Part shown: positions 25,410 through 34,194 of the stretch, one piece after another | How the letters are laid out: each line of letters begins with the position of its first letter | How positions within the stretch are numbered: the stretch's first letter is position 1 | Origin: Candidatus Dojkabacteria bacterium | Lineage (GTDB): Bacteria; Patescibacteriota; Dojkabacteria; SC72; WJKH01 | DNA: 46,209 bases | Direction of reading: 5' to 3' | NCBI GenBank assembly: GCA_014729235.1 | Contig: WJKH01000029.1 | Location: 1-46,209, forward strand | The notes under the pieces: generated by a model | Database searches by the model: none | What the model was told of the DNA's origin: nothing | Seen by the model: the letters and a program-made list of their open reading frames with translations, nothing else | Translations under genes and position numbers: made by a program

Positions 25410-26357
25410 CTACTCATCTCCTACATACTTCAGATCTCCACTACTATTGTAAAGCACATAATCAAAAATTGAAAGGGCATTGTCACTCACTGGTATGCTG
25501 AAGTAACTTCCCTGAAAACTCGAGACATTCGTAGCCTTTGGTGTAACTCTTATCGCAACAGCATTATTGCATGAAACGGAAGAAGTCATCTGCATAGTAA
25601 CAGGCCCTGGTGCAGCAATAATTCTGATCTCATGCGGTTCATAATTTTTTCCGCCATAGCTCACGGCATCCAGAGTAAAGCTCCAGGCTCCATTTGTATC
25701 CCACCCGTAGTTACTTCCAAATGGTGAGTAAGTACCACCCGATAAACAACCTGGGCATATCCCGAAAATATCATCATTAGTGTGGTTTGAGCCAAAACCT
25801 GAAGTAGAGTAGGGCTTAATTTCTATCGGATTCCCGTCAACATCCTTAATCGCATATATTTTATGAACAACCAGCCCCCCACCATCAAAAACAAAATCAT
25901 ATGTGCAGCCGCTGTTCGCAGCATCTATCATAATTGAATAACTCTCATATTCAGGAATTGTAATACCATCCGGAAACTCATTATCTTTCGTAAAACAAAG
26001 TTCAACTTCAGACTCAGCCCCCTCGTTCAAATTCAGTACTTCCAAGTCCACCGAAACACCAAGCTCAGACTCAATTTCATCTCCATCCATACAATACTCA
26101 TCAACACTTTGAAGCTCTGGCAAAACAATACTCATCAGCTCATCACGATCAGTACTCTCAATCATTCTAATAATCGACTCAACTTCCTGAGAGGCTTCCG
26201 TTGAACGTTTCTCTCCGATGAGCCGCATCCTGTTTTTAATGTTGCGGGAGTAGAGTGCCAATGCAAGCACAATTCCTACTACAAGTATGATCATTATTAT
26301 CGGCAAGATCTGCCCGCTGTAATTTCTCTTTTTTCCCTTCATTTTTTGATTCTGCAT
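25410..26357 (-). CDS. PilX-like minor pilus component
   Basis: A 315-residue protein whose opening (KGKKRNYSGQILPIIMIILVVG) has the short basic head, Gly and hydrophobic segment (about 15-38) of PilX/GspK-like proteins and of TadE-like GQ motifs. It lacks the class III F-T-L-I-E signal. The rest is an extracellular beta-rich domain with paired cysteines, for example CPGC in DIFGICPGCLSGG. The start at 26357 is chosen because 26414 would translate the repeat copy IV that ends directly before this Met; 26342 (MKGKK) is also possible. It follows the PilW-like gene with the repeat between them. Confidence 0.65.
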   Translation of the reverse strand: MQNQKMKGKKRNYSGQILPIIMIILVVGIVLALALYSRNIKNRMRLIGEKRSTEASQEVESIIRMIESTDRDELMSIVLPELQSVDEYCMDGDEIESELGVSVDLEVLNLNEGAESEVELCFTKDNEFPDGITIPEYESYSIMIDAANSGCTYDFVFDGGGLVVHKIYAIKDVDGNPIEIKPYSTSGFGSNHTNDDIFGICPGCLSGGTYSPFGSNYGWDTNGAWSFTLDAVSYGGKNYEPHEIRIIAAPGPVTMQMTSSVSCNNAVAIRVTPKATNVSSFQGSYFSIPVSDNALSIFDYVLYNSSGDLKYVGDE

Positions 26358-26359
26358 AT

Positions 26360-26585
26360 TTAATTTGAGTAACGAAATAATTCTGCATGAAAAGGCGACT
26401 AGGACTTTTTGCAATAGTATTAGGTCATTCGTCCCTGCCCCCTGGCATATCTTAAACCTACCGGCTGCGCGCGCTTTTCAATTGCAGTCTTCTTTCTTAA
26501 CATAAATTAAAATTTTTAATATAAAGTATTCAAAATTCAAAAGTTATTGCTCTATGGATTTTTGAATTTCATAACTCAAATTATT
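26360..26585 (-). repeat. Palindromic repeat family, copy IV (composite, with terminal inverted repeats)
   Basis: The left end TAATTTGAGTAACGAAAT (from 26361) is the inverted complement of the right end ATTTCATAACTCAAATTA (to 26582), with few mismatches. Between them are the short form (hairpin with the CTATGGA/TTGCTC loop, 26530-26570) and the long structured form (about 26375-26495). It ends within a few bases of the start of the PilX-like gene and begins at the end of the PilW-like gene, so it fills the whole spacer. Confidence 0.7.
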
Positions 26586-26588
26586 TGC

Positions 26589-27356
26589 CTATTCTATACT
26601 TAATTTCCCGGTTGACACCGCAATCTGCTTGTAATAAAGAGACTGCTCATCTTCACCATACCATTTATTTGATTTGCCGCCAATTTTCACGTCAAAATAA
26701 GTATTTTCGCCGCCAGCACTGTTAAAATTCAATATAAAATCAGCAAAATTTATTGTATCAGAATTCAGTATAATAACATTTTTCTTGTAATCAGCCTTGC
26801 TGCTGTCAAAACATAACTCAGGGGAATATCCATTGTCAACTGCATATGAAGTTTTAACCAGAAACCCTTGCTCAGGCTGAGGTGAAAAGTCATTTGGAGG
26901 AGAGTAACTCTGAGGAACTTTAAAATATCCAAAACAAATATATCTGTCACCGCCCGGCGGGAGAATATGAATCTCATTCGCAGCTCCTGAAGCTGCACTT
27001 GAGCTGTAAACTTGCTGTAGATTGGCCGTTGAGCTTGTTTCAATTGTCATACTGCCGGGATTCATAGAGCGAATGCTCTCACTTTGGTAGATTCGGACCT
27101 CATCAGCATCTGCCTGACTCAAAAACCGTTTCATAATTTCAAGTGAAGTATCAACCTCATCCCGAACCCGCAGCTTTACATCCGACCTCAGAGAAGCTCG
27201 TATCATAGCATTCAGGGTGACTGCTACCATCATCATGATCACCATCATAATCAAAATTGTCACTATCATTTCTATCAGTGTAAATGCTTCATATTTTCTC
27301 GGACTGCCGGGTTTTGTGCAGCTGCTTCGGTTGTTAAAACGAAAAATTTTATTCAT
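26589..27356 (-). CDS. Minor prepilin, PilW/PilJ-like
   Basis: A 255-residue prepilin. A basic leader of about 25 residues ends in EAFTLIEM, the class III signal (cleavage after A, E at +5), followed by a 21-residue hydrophobic helix rich in Ile, Met and Val (IVTILIMMVIMMMVAVTL) and a beta-rich head. Minor pilins prime pilus assembly and are processed by PilD. The start at 27356 overlaps the stop of the preceding gene as TGATG and is preferred to the 14-codon-longer frame that starts inside that gene. Confidence 0.85.
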   Translation of the reverse strand: MNKIFRFNNRSSCTKPGSPRKYEAFTLIEMIVTILIMMVIMMMVAVTLNAMIRASLRSDVKLRVRDEVDTSLEIMKRFLSQADADEVRIYQSESIRSMNPGSMTIETSSTANLQQVYSSSAASGAANEIHILPPGGDRYICFGYFKVPQSYSPPNDFSPQPEQGFLVKTSYAVDNGYSPELCFDSSKADYKKNVIILNSDTINFADFILNFNSAGGENTYFDVKIGGKSNKWYGEDEQSLYYKQIAVSTGKLSIE

Positions 27357-27892
27357 CAATGATTTTTCCTCCCAATAACTAAAATTTCGTAAGTACATGA
27401 ACTGAGGTCCCTCTCAATCGGACATCTAAAATATCCGGAAATTGCAACCCCCTGAACCAGGCCATTTTCTGAATCATAATCATCAACACAATACAGCTCA
27501 TAAGTTTCCCCTGTGAAATTGAAATTTCCACTATCCCGACAGGTGTGAGGATCCCCGCCGGCGCCATACGAGCAACTTACAAAAACACTCCCGCTTTGAA
27601 GCAATGAAGGATCTTGTAAAGTGCCCTGGACCTGATAACACTCATTTACATTTGGAGAGGCAGGAAAAATTGTAGAAGATGGATCACTGTTATACTGGTC
27701 GAGAATCACATTAACCCGCTCGGCTGTAAAATTTGCCTTCGCTGTCAACTGGTCAAATCTCTCCAATTGTTCCATCTCCATGACAATATCAGCAGCCAGG
27801 CCCATGAAAACTATGCATACCATCCCTGCGATTGCAACCGCAATCACAGCTTCAATAAACCCAAATGCCTTGTATTTTTTTAATCTATTAAT
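27356..27892 (-). CDS. Minor prepilin, PilV-like, with probable ATT start codon
   Basis: A clear class III prepilin signal is coded at 27840-27870: KKYKAFGFIEAVIAVAIAGM, aligned with the FTLIE of its neighbours (E at +5). Between it and the nearest upstream in-frame stop (TAA, 27906-27904) there is no ATG, GTG, TTG or CTG. The only near-cognate start is ATT at 27892, giving the leader MNRLKKYKA. A -10-like TATAAA (27906-27901) lies just ahead, so the message could be leaderless. A GTG at 27847 would remove the signal and is unlikely. The head is short, with cysteines (CYQVQGT, CRDSGNF, CVDDYD). The protein would be 178 residues. Confidence 0.7.
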   Translation of the reverse strand: MNRLKKYKAFGFIEAVIAVAIAGMVCIVFMGLAADIVMEMEQLERFDQLTAKANFTAERVNVILDQYNSDPSSTIFPASPNVNECYQVQGTLQDPSLLQSGSVFVSCSYGAGGDPHTCRDSGNFNFTGETYELYCVDDYDSENGLVQGVAISGYFRCPIERDLSSCTYEILVIGRKNH

Positions 27893-27940
27893 TTGTCTGC
27901 TTTATAAATTTAGCACGAAATCCCGGCAACTAAAAAAAAC

Positions 27941-28711
27941 TCATTCAATTGTAGTATCACCCTTTGTAATACGGCCGGAAACAGGAGCCGCAGAAACAAG
28001 TTTCCATGCTCCGCCTGACCCGGCTGATTTTCTTCGCAAACGAAAAGCCAGAGGGATGACATCTCTTGAAGTCGATCCCCAGAAAGTCGGCTCATCATCA
28101 GATTTCGAGTAATCATAATTAATCAACTGCCCATTTGCATCGTAAACAAAAGCACGACCCGTCATTGATTCAAATACAATATAGCTGGGCTGAAAACTGC
28201 CATTTTCGTGACGCTCAAGCGAAAGAGAAGTCAGCGGAACTTTATACGTCTGATACTCACCAATTTTTACTAATTCAGAAACAGTTCTATCACAAACACC
28301 CTCGCGAAGCCCACCGGGGGGAAGCCCTCCATTAGCAACTCCATCCAGTGAAACCCCAAGATTGTACTCAGGATCAAATCCGGGCAGAGCAGAGGTCATA
28401 ATTTCATTCTCGGGATCAAATGATTCAAACGGAGCGCACCACTTAAATAAATGATACTCCCCTGTATTATCAATATCGCGAAAATCAACTCCAATACCAT
28501 AAATCCAGTCTTCATCTATCTCCCTGGAGAGAAACATCGCACTCCTTTGGGCATAACGTATGTCCTGTTCAAGAAAGCTGACAGCATTAGTTAAATCCAT
28601 AGAAGCTCGAAAATCACCCACAGATACAACACCCGCTGCAAAGAGAATAACTGTAATAACCAACACTACAACCATTTCTATTAGTGTAAATCCCCGGTAT
28701 TTTTTTAGCAT
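27941..28711 (-). CDS. Minor prepilin, GspH/FimT-like
   Basis: A 256-residue prepilin with the textbook leader MLKKYRG^FTLIEMVVVLVITVI (cleavage after Gly, E at +5), a hydrophobic helix to about residue 30, and a head with NAVSFLEQDIRYAQRSAMFLSRE, the helix pattern of GspH/FimT pseudopilins. It follows pilD by 15 bases and is processed by it. The next prepilin begins about 50 bases later. Confidence 0.87.
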   Translation of the reverse strand: MLKKYRGFTLIEMVVVLVITVILFAAGVVSVGDFRASMDLTNAVSFLEQDIRYAQRSAMFLSREIDEDWIYGIGVDFRDIDNTGEYHLFKWCAPFESFDPENEIMTSALPGFDPEYNLGVSLDGVANGGLPPGGLREGVCDRTVSELVKIGEYQTYKVPLTSLSLERHENGSFQPSYIVFESMTGRAFVYDANGQLINYDYSKSDDEPTFWGSTSRDVIPLAFRLRRKSAGSGGAWKLVSAAPVSGRITKGDTTIE

Positions 28712-28726
28712 GGCAGATTCAAATTC

Positions 28727-29506
28727 TTATAAGCTTACTATAGTGAATACTATACCATCTGGAGCTAAACTTGCAACTACATAACCAATTGCCAAAAAGG
28801 GCAGAAAAGGGACATACTTCTTACGCCAAGCAGGATCAATTATTATAAAAAAGATGCTCGGGATTGCCAAAATCAGAGCCCCGTAAAAAAACGATATTGA
28901 GGGCTGAAGCATTTTTTCACTCACTAAGCCGATAAATAAGATTGTCAGTATATCAGCAAAGCCAAAGGACTTTTTAATTAGATTCATAAAGCTCATGAGC
29001 GCAGCCCAGAGAAAAGCCTCAACAACCGGAAAGTACAGATCCAAATAGAAACCGTGCGAATTGCTGCCCGTCAAAACCCTATTCAAGAACCATATAACTC
29101 CCATAATCATCACAGCATGCATGACAAATCGAGGAACCTGATTGTAAAGCAAGTCAAAGATACTTATGAAAAAGAGCATCGTCACAACAAAGTAATTAAT
29201 TATGGGCACACCTAGAATTGAGAATATTAAGAAAGTCCCACTTAAAAAAACTTCCGCATAAAAATACTCAGGAGATATCATTTTGCCACAATTTCTGCAT
29301 TTACCCTTTTGCAAAATATATGAAAGAATTGGGACTAGCTCAAACCACTTAAGACCGGTCTTGCATTTTTCACAGTGAGAGGGCTGAAAGAGCATTTTTC
29401 TTACAGGATACTCCTGATAGATTCTGAAAGCGAGTGCACTCAAGAAGCTTGAAATAGCAGCCCCCAGCAAAAAGAGCATTATATGCTGTAAGATAGCTAG
29501 AATCAT
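28727..29506 (-). CDS. pilD: Prepilin peptidase/N-methyltransferase PilD
   Basis: A 259-residue membrane aspartyl protease (A24 family) that cuts prepilin leaders and methylates the new N-terminal residue. The N-terminal domain has the zinc motif CEKC...CRNC (CEKCKTGLKWFELVPILSYIL), and the first catalytic Asp lies in FDLLYNQVP. The second is in GFADILT, a variant of the usual GxGD. About seven membrane segments follow. It lies downstream of pilA behind a long hairpin. The ATG at 29506 is inside the T-rich stretch that follows that hairpin. Confidence 0.9.
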   Translation of the reverse strand: MILAILQHIMLFLLGAAISSFLSALAFRIYQEYPVRKMLFQPSHCEKCKTGLKWFELVPILSYILQKGKCRNCGKMISPEYFYAEVFLSGTFLIFSILGVPIINYFVVTMLFFISIFDLLYNQVPRFVMHAVMIMGVIWFLNRVLTGSNSHGFYLDLYFPVVEAFLWAALMSFMNLIKKSFGFADILTILFIGLVSEKMLQPSISFFYGALILAIPSIFFIIIDPAWRKKYVPFLPFLAIGYVVASLAPDGIVFTIVSL

Positions 29507-29554
29507 AATACAAAATCCGCCATCGTATCTAAAAAATTAGTACAAATGGCGGAT
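29505..29554 (-). terminator. Long hairpin after pilA, terminator or processing site
   Basis: ATCCGCCAT (29515-29523) pairs perfectly with ATGGCGGAT (29546-29554). Inside, GTA/TAC and CTAA/TTAG extend the stem around a TTTT loop. On the minus strand it is followed by TTTTGTATT. It lies 28 bases after the pilA stop and could attenuate transcription into pilD, so that the major pilin is made in excess. Confidence 0.65.
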
Positions 29555-29582
29555 ATAAGCTCAATAAATATATTTACTCGAT

Positions 29583-30173
29583 TTACAATGACTCATCAGG
29601 AATATCCCCTCCCAAAGTTACATCTAATCCGCTACCACTGACACCCCATCCGGAGTTCTCTTTTGACCACTGATCGATAGCAAAATTGCTCGAATTAAAA
29701 GCACTATAACCAGGATCACCCGGTTTTGTAATAGTTGTAGTTACAGCACCACCTGCCACATCAGCATTTGCCAAACCATTCCCATCACATACATATCCCT
29801 TTTCCTGAGCATCATCATATCCACCCAGCGAAGCACATATCAAAACATGCTGCTGATCAGGCGAAACAGCGTACAGATAATCAGTATCCGCACCTCCATC
29901 AAAACCCTCTGCGAAATCTTTTATACCACCCCCTGAAACAGGCTGATTCAAAAGTGTTCCTACTTTAGCCTGTGCAGGAAATTCACCTTTTTCTCCATAA
30001 TACGCAGTAGCAGCTTGATATAAATTCTTTACAGCATTCTTATGAACTGCTTTATTCGCATTTGCAATTAGCGATCTAGTCCCGATAACTCCTGCTGCAC
30101 TTAGGATGATAATGATGATAACGACTACCACCATCTCAATAAGTGTAAAACCCTGATAACTTTTCTTCTTCAT
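29583..30173 (-). CDS. pilA: Major pilin candidate PilA
   Basis: A 196-residue prepilin with leader MKKKSYQG^FTLIEMVVVVIIII (E at +5), a long hydrophobic helix, then the typical alpha-spine (NANKAVHKNAVKNLYQAATAYYGEKGEFP) and a soluble head with two cysteines (LICASLGG and GYVCDGN). It is probably the major subunit. It has its own strong promoter and a hairpin directly after it, unlike the other pilins. Confidence 0.88.
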   Translation of the reverse strand: MKKKSYQGFTLIEMVVVVIIIIILSAAGVIGTRSLIANANKAVHKNAVKNLYQAATAYYGEKGEFPAQAKVGTLLNQPVSGGGIKDFAEGFDGGADTDYLYAVSPDQQHVLICASLGGYDDAQEKGYVCDGNGLANADVAGGAVTTTITKPGDPGYSAFNSSNFAIDQWSKENSGWGVSGSGLDVTLGGDIPDESL

Positions 30174-30214
30174 CTTCTGGGCAATTAATTAAAAAATTAT
30201 TTTGAACCTACTAA

Positions 30215-30244
30215 CTTATACTATTTATTATGCCAAACTGTCAA
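30215..30244 (-). promoter_or_regulatory. Strong promoter of pilA
   Basis: TTGACA (30244-30239), a perfect -35 match, then 18 bases and TATAAG (30220-30215). The start should be near 30208, giving a leader of about 35 bases. The leader has no clear Shine-Dalgarno sequence. Confidence 0.75.
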
Positions 30245-30337
30245 ATTTACATTGTGCGATCCAGACACTTTTGATTCTTCTCCTGATTTCCATCAATTAT
30301 TTTGGGCGTGATCATAAATAATGCTGCCGAAACGATT

Positions 30338-31549
30338 CTATATAGCTCCGGCAATATTAAACATCGGCAAGTAAACCGAGGCGGCAACAAAAGCTACAAC
30401 TCCACCCATAATTATCAATAATATCGGCTCCAGCAAAGTAGACAAATTATTTGTCATATACTCAACCTCTGATTCATAAAAATCAGACATCTTTTCAAGA
30501 ACATGATCAAGAGCACCAGTCTCCTCACCAACAGTAATCATCTGGCTGACAATAATTGGAAAAACCTCGCTTCGTGAAATCGGCAGAGCCAGCGGGACGC
30601 CTTTCTCAACATCATCAATAGCGTTTAAAACCGCTTCCCGAAACAAAATATTATTCAGAGAATTCGCTGTCAGCTGTAACGCCTGAATAATTGACAAACC
30701 GCTGCTCAAAAGCAAGCTCAAAACTCGGGTAAACTGAGATAACTGAATATTGACAATAAGGGGCCCAATAACCGGCATCTTTATAGAAAGCATAGCAAAA
30801 AATCGCTTACCCTTGGGAGTATCAAGATAAAGCTTCAGGCCAATACCCAGCAGTGCCAATACGATAGCGATCAACCACCAATACGAAAACATAGTATTAC
30901 TTATCCAGATCAGCATCCGAGTAATTGCAGGCAGCTGCTGATCACCAAAACTTGAATACACTTCCTCAAGTGCAGGAACCAGAACTACCATCATGATAAC
31001 CACGGCCCCGATCAAAGTCACAAGCGTGAGAGCAGGGTAGGTCATTGCAGAACGAACCTTATCACGAAGTTTTTTCTTCTTCTCAATCTCCTCTGCAAGT
31101 CTTTTCATAATATCCTCTAGATTTCCACTCTCTTCACCGGCTTCTATTAAATTTATAGTAATCTCGTCAAAAACATTACTCGTGCGCTTAAGGGCTTTGG
31201 CGAGACTTACACCTCCTTCAACATCAGACAACACAGTTTCCAGAGCTGCTTTGAATTTCGGGTTTCGAGCCTGTTCCCCTAAAATCCGTAAAGATTGAGT
31301 CAGAGGAAGGCCTGCAGATATCATTGTCGCAAACTGTCTCATAAAGATAACTATCTCTTTGATGGGAACATTGCCGATATTAATCTGTTGCAGCTTTTCA
31401 AGCGTCAATCCGATTTCTTCAGATACTGACAAGACCACCAGACCCCGAGATTGGAGACTTTCTACTACACTTTGCTTGCTTTTTGCTTCTAAAACACCTT
31501 TGGAAATCGCGCCTGCCTTGGTTTTAGCCTGATATTTAAATCTCTTCAC
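30338..31549 (-). CDS. pilC: Type IV pilus platform protein PilC
   Basis: A 403-residue inner-membrane platform protein of the GspF/PilC family, which turns ATPase motion into pilin insertion. The N-terminus (FKYQAKTKAGAISKGVLEAKS) and both copies of the GspF cytoplasmic repeat are visible: VIFMRQFATMISAGLPLTQSLRIL near 67, and LSQFTRVLSLLLSSGLSIIQAL near 270. Membrane segments follow each repeat (about 170-190, 220-240 and 375-398). It follows pilT by 88 bases. Confidence 0.92.
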   Translation of the reverse strand: MKRFKYQAKTKAGAISKGVLEAKSKQSVVESLQSRGLVVLSVSEEIGLTLEKLQQINIGNVPIKEIVIFMRQFATMISAGLPLTQSLRILGEQARNPKFKAALETVLSDVEGGVSLAKALKRTSNVFDEITINLIEAGEESGNLEDIMKRLAEEIEKKKKLRDKVRSAMTYPALTLVTLIGAVVIMMVVLVPALEEVYSSFGDQQLPAITRMLIWISNTMFSYWWLIAIVLALLGIGLKLYLDTPKGKRFFAMLSIKMPVIGPLIVNIQLSQFTRVLSLLLSSGLSIIQALQLTANSLNNILFREAVLNAIDDVEKGVPLALPISRSEVFPIIVSQMITVGEETGALDHVLEKMSDFYESEVEYMTNNLSTLLEPILLIIMGGVVAFVAASVYLPMFNIAGAI

Positions 31550-31637
31550 CGTACAAAATATTAAATAATTTAATGTTAGGTCTTACAGTTTTCTATGATT
31601 TAAGAGCTTATAACGATTGTATCATCAAGCTCTAACA

Positions 31638-33971
31638 TCATGATTTGAGCAACCGCACAATTTCTTCAGGCTTTACAGAAAATCTCTGAGCAACCTCCAT
31701 AGTTATCTGATTTTCTCGGACCAGCTTTACAAGCGAGTGTTCAAGAGAAATCATCCCTACGTCGGCACTTGTGCGAATTACATTGTCAATCTGGTGTGTT
31801 TTTGCTTCACGAATCAGATTGCGAACCGCAGGATTCGCAAGCATAATCTCACTCACAGCTGTCCTGCCTCCCGACTGGAGAGGAACAAGCCTCTGAGCGA
31901 TTACAGCCTCAATTATATTTGAAAGCTGAGCTCGAACCTGATTCTGCTGATGCTCAGGGAAGACGTCAATTATACGGTCTATTGTCTGAGCAGCGTTATT
32001 CGTGTGCAAAGTAGCAAAAACCAGATGCCCCGTCTCTGCTAAAGTTATAGCAGAAGCAATTGTCTCATAATCACGCATCTCACCGACCAAAACAACATCG
32101 GGATCTTCACGGAGAGCACTCTTCATCGCTATTTGCCATGAATGAGTATCATCGCCAACCTCTCTCTGAGCAATTAAAGCCTTGGCTGGCTCATACACAT
32201 ACTCAATCGGATCTTCAATAGTCAAAATATGGCACGCTCTGTTCATATTTATTTCCTGAAGCAATGCGGCTAGAGTAGTAGTTTTACCTGACCCAGTAGG
32301 ACCTGTTACCAGCACAAACCCTTGATTAATCTTTGTAAGCTGATGATAAATCCCCGGCAGCCCCAATTCATCAATTGTACGAATATTGGATGGAATCAAC
32401 CTCAAAGCCGCAGCCATAGACTTTCTCTGATAAAAAGCATTCACACGGAAACGACCTTTCCCTTCATAATCATAAGCCAAATCAACTTCGCGGTTTACCT
32501 CCAATCTATCACGTTTTTCTTCTTCAAGTATTGGCAAGATCAAATCTTCAGCAACTTTTGGTGTCACAACATCGTTTGAAACAGGGGTAAGATCCCCATC
32601 GACTCTCAGCATAGCAGGGTAGTCAACACTAATGTGCAAATCAGAAGCATCACGCTGAATTACAATGTCAAGCAACTGCGAGATAGTATAAGGGTAATTC
32701 CCTGTGGAATTAACTTTTGGAGCCTGACCGGTCGGAGAGGGAGATGAATTCGCACCCGAAACAGAAGCAGGAGAAGATTGTTGAGACGTCTTCACCTGGT
32801 CATTAGCTTGACCTTTATTTACAGTGATATCATTTTGGGGCTGAGGTGTACTTGCTTGATCAGTTTTATTGTGGGCTTGAGCCTGAACTGACCCGGCACG
32901 ACCCGATTTACTATTGGAACCAGCTTGAACTGACCCAGCCGGATTCTCTTTTTCAGCTTTTTGCCCAAGTTCTTTTTGTTTAGTGTCCTCTGATTCAGTA
33001 CCTCTGGCAGAATCCGCAGGAGTAGATGAGCCTGGCATGCCAGGCTTTGCCGAACTGGAAGAAACAGGGGAGGATGATGGTGTCCCGGGTTTAGCTCCGA
33101 CTGGAGGCAGAGGCGAACTTGACGCTGAAGAAGACGGAGGTATCGGATTGGGCTTTTTAGCGCCACTTGGCGGCTGAGCTGAACTTGACGCACTTTGTGG
33201 AGAAGACTGCGATGCCGCCGATGACTTATTCTGATCATTCATCTGGACCTGGCTTAGATTCATTTTGAGATCTGGGTCCGATGAATTATTTCCCGGGTTG
33301 CTTTGAGAACTATTCGGCTTCGTGTCCTGTGGCTTCCTCTGAGGCGGCTTACCCTGAGAAGGAGATGAGGGTGGGGGGGGTGATTGCGACGACTTAGCAT
33401 TACTTTTGTTCTTGTTTTTAAGATTTTTTAATTTTGAGAGAAGATTCTGCAAAGCTGGATCATCCTTCCCGTCACTTTTCGAGCTCTGATCCTGTGAATT
33501 TCCTGTTGGGCCTGATTTTTCTGGTTTCGGTTTGGAACTCAAATCATCAGTTTTTCCCTGCTGTACCGGAGTTGATGGTTGAGCCGGTTGAGAAGAAGTT
33601 GTAGAGGGCTGGGCAGGAAGAGGTTTTGGAGCCGCAGAACCTTTTGAAACGGCATTATTCATTGGGGAATCATTCTGTTGTGGCGATTTCTGCTGTGCTG
33701 ATACAGCGTTCTGTGCGGGCTTCGAAGCGGAACTCATAAAAGCTTTGGACGCTAGATTCGACGCAGGACCTCCGTTTGAGCCTGAAGATGCGGGCTGCGG
33801 ATTGACTTGAGGCGAATTCACAACTGGTTTGGGTTTCAAGTCAGTCGGCGGCGATGATTGCTTCTGAGAGTCAGCAGCAGGAGCAGATGACGTGTTATCT
33901 GACTTTGGAGAGCTGTTCCCCGATCCTGAATTTGGGTAATTAAAATCTAATGAATTTTGTTGGGCAGACAT
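31638..33971 (-). CDS. pilT: Retraction ATPase PilT with giant disordered N-terminus
   Basis: A 777-residue protein. From about residue 425 it is a normal PilT (ISQLLDIVIQRDASDLHIS, Walker A GPTGSGKTTTL near 555, Asp box ILTIEDPIEYVY, Walker B DVVLVGEMRDYET, and AQTIDRIIDVFPEHQQNQVR). PilT is a hexameric ATPase that pulls pili back. The first 420 residues are low-complexity, rich in Ser, Pro, Gln, Asn and Lys, and have no counterpart in model PilT proteins of about 345 residues. It may tether or regulate the motor (inference). It heads the minus-strand pilus operon, divergent from pilB. Confidence 0.92.
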   Translation of the reverse strand: MSAQQNSLDFNYPNSGSGNSSPKSDNTSSAPAADSQKQSSPPTDLKPKPVVNSPQVNPQPASSGSNGGPASNLASKAFMSSASKPAQNAVSAQQKSPQQNDSPMNNAVSKGSAAPKPLPAQPSTTSSQPAQPSTPVQQGKTDDLSSKPKPEKSGPTGNSQDQSSKSDGKDDPALQNLLSKLKNLKNKNKSNAKSSQSPPPPSSPSQGKPPQRKPQDTKPNSSQSNPGNNSSDPDLKMNLSQVQMNDQNKSSAASQSSPQSASSSAQPPSGAKKPNPIPPSSSASSSPLPPVGAKPGTPSSSPVSSSSAKPGMPGSSTPADSARGTESEDTKQKELGQKAEKENPAGSVQAGSNSKSGRAGSVQAQAHNKTDQASTPQPQNDITVNKGQANDQVKTSQQSSPASVSGANSSPSPTGQAPKVNSTGNYPYTISQLLDIVIQRDASDLHISVDYPAMLRVDGDLTPVSNDVVTPKVAEDLILPILEEEKRDRLEVNREVDLAYDYEGKGRFRVNAFYQRKSMAAALRLIPSNIRTIDELGLPGIYHQLTKINQGFVLVTGPTGSGKTTTLAALLQEINMNRACHILTIEDPIEYVYEPAKALIAQREVGDDTHSWQIAMKSALREDPDVVLVGEMRDYETIASAITLAETGHLVFATLHTNNAAQTIDRIIDVFPEHQQNQVRAQLSNIIEAVIAQRLVPLQSGGRTAVSEIMLANPAVRNLIREAKTHQIDNVIRTSADVGMISLEHSLVKLVRENQITMEVAQRFSVKPEEIVRLLKS

Positions 33972-34092
33972 TTTATAGGCAGTCTAAATTAAATCTTATG
34001 AATTCTAATATACACAATTTTGGAGAGTATATCAATTCAATACTGACTTAATTTCAACATTAGAAATTAAAAATTGGTTATGCTATTATTTT

Positions 34093-34134
34093 GGTGAGCG
34101 AGCGTATACAAATAAGTATAGATAGCAAACGAGA
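34093..34134 (-). repeat. GCTCGCT-flanked hairpin, member 3
   Basis: On the minus strand it reads TCTCGTTTGCTATC, then hairpin TATAC-TTATTT-GTATA, then CGCTCGCTCACC. The 5' flank matches TCTCGTTCGGTATC of the 83-bp units at 12 of 14 bases, and the 3' flank matches TACGCTCACTC, while the stem is unrelated. Confidence 0.5.
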
Positions 34135-34194
34135 AAGTCCCCGCCAGCTATTGCTGGATGTGGGTTCGAGGTTTATCCTTATGCAAAGACTCGT

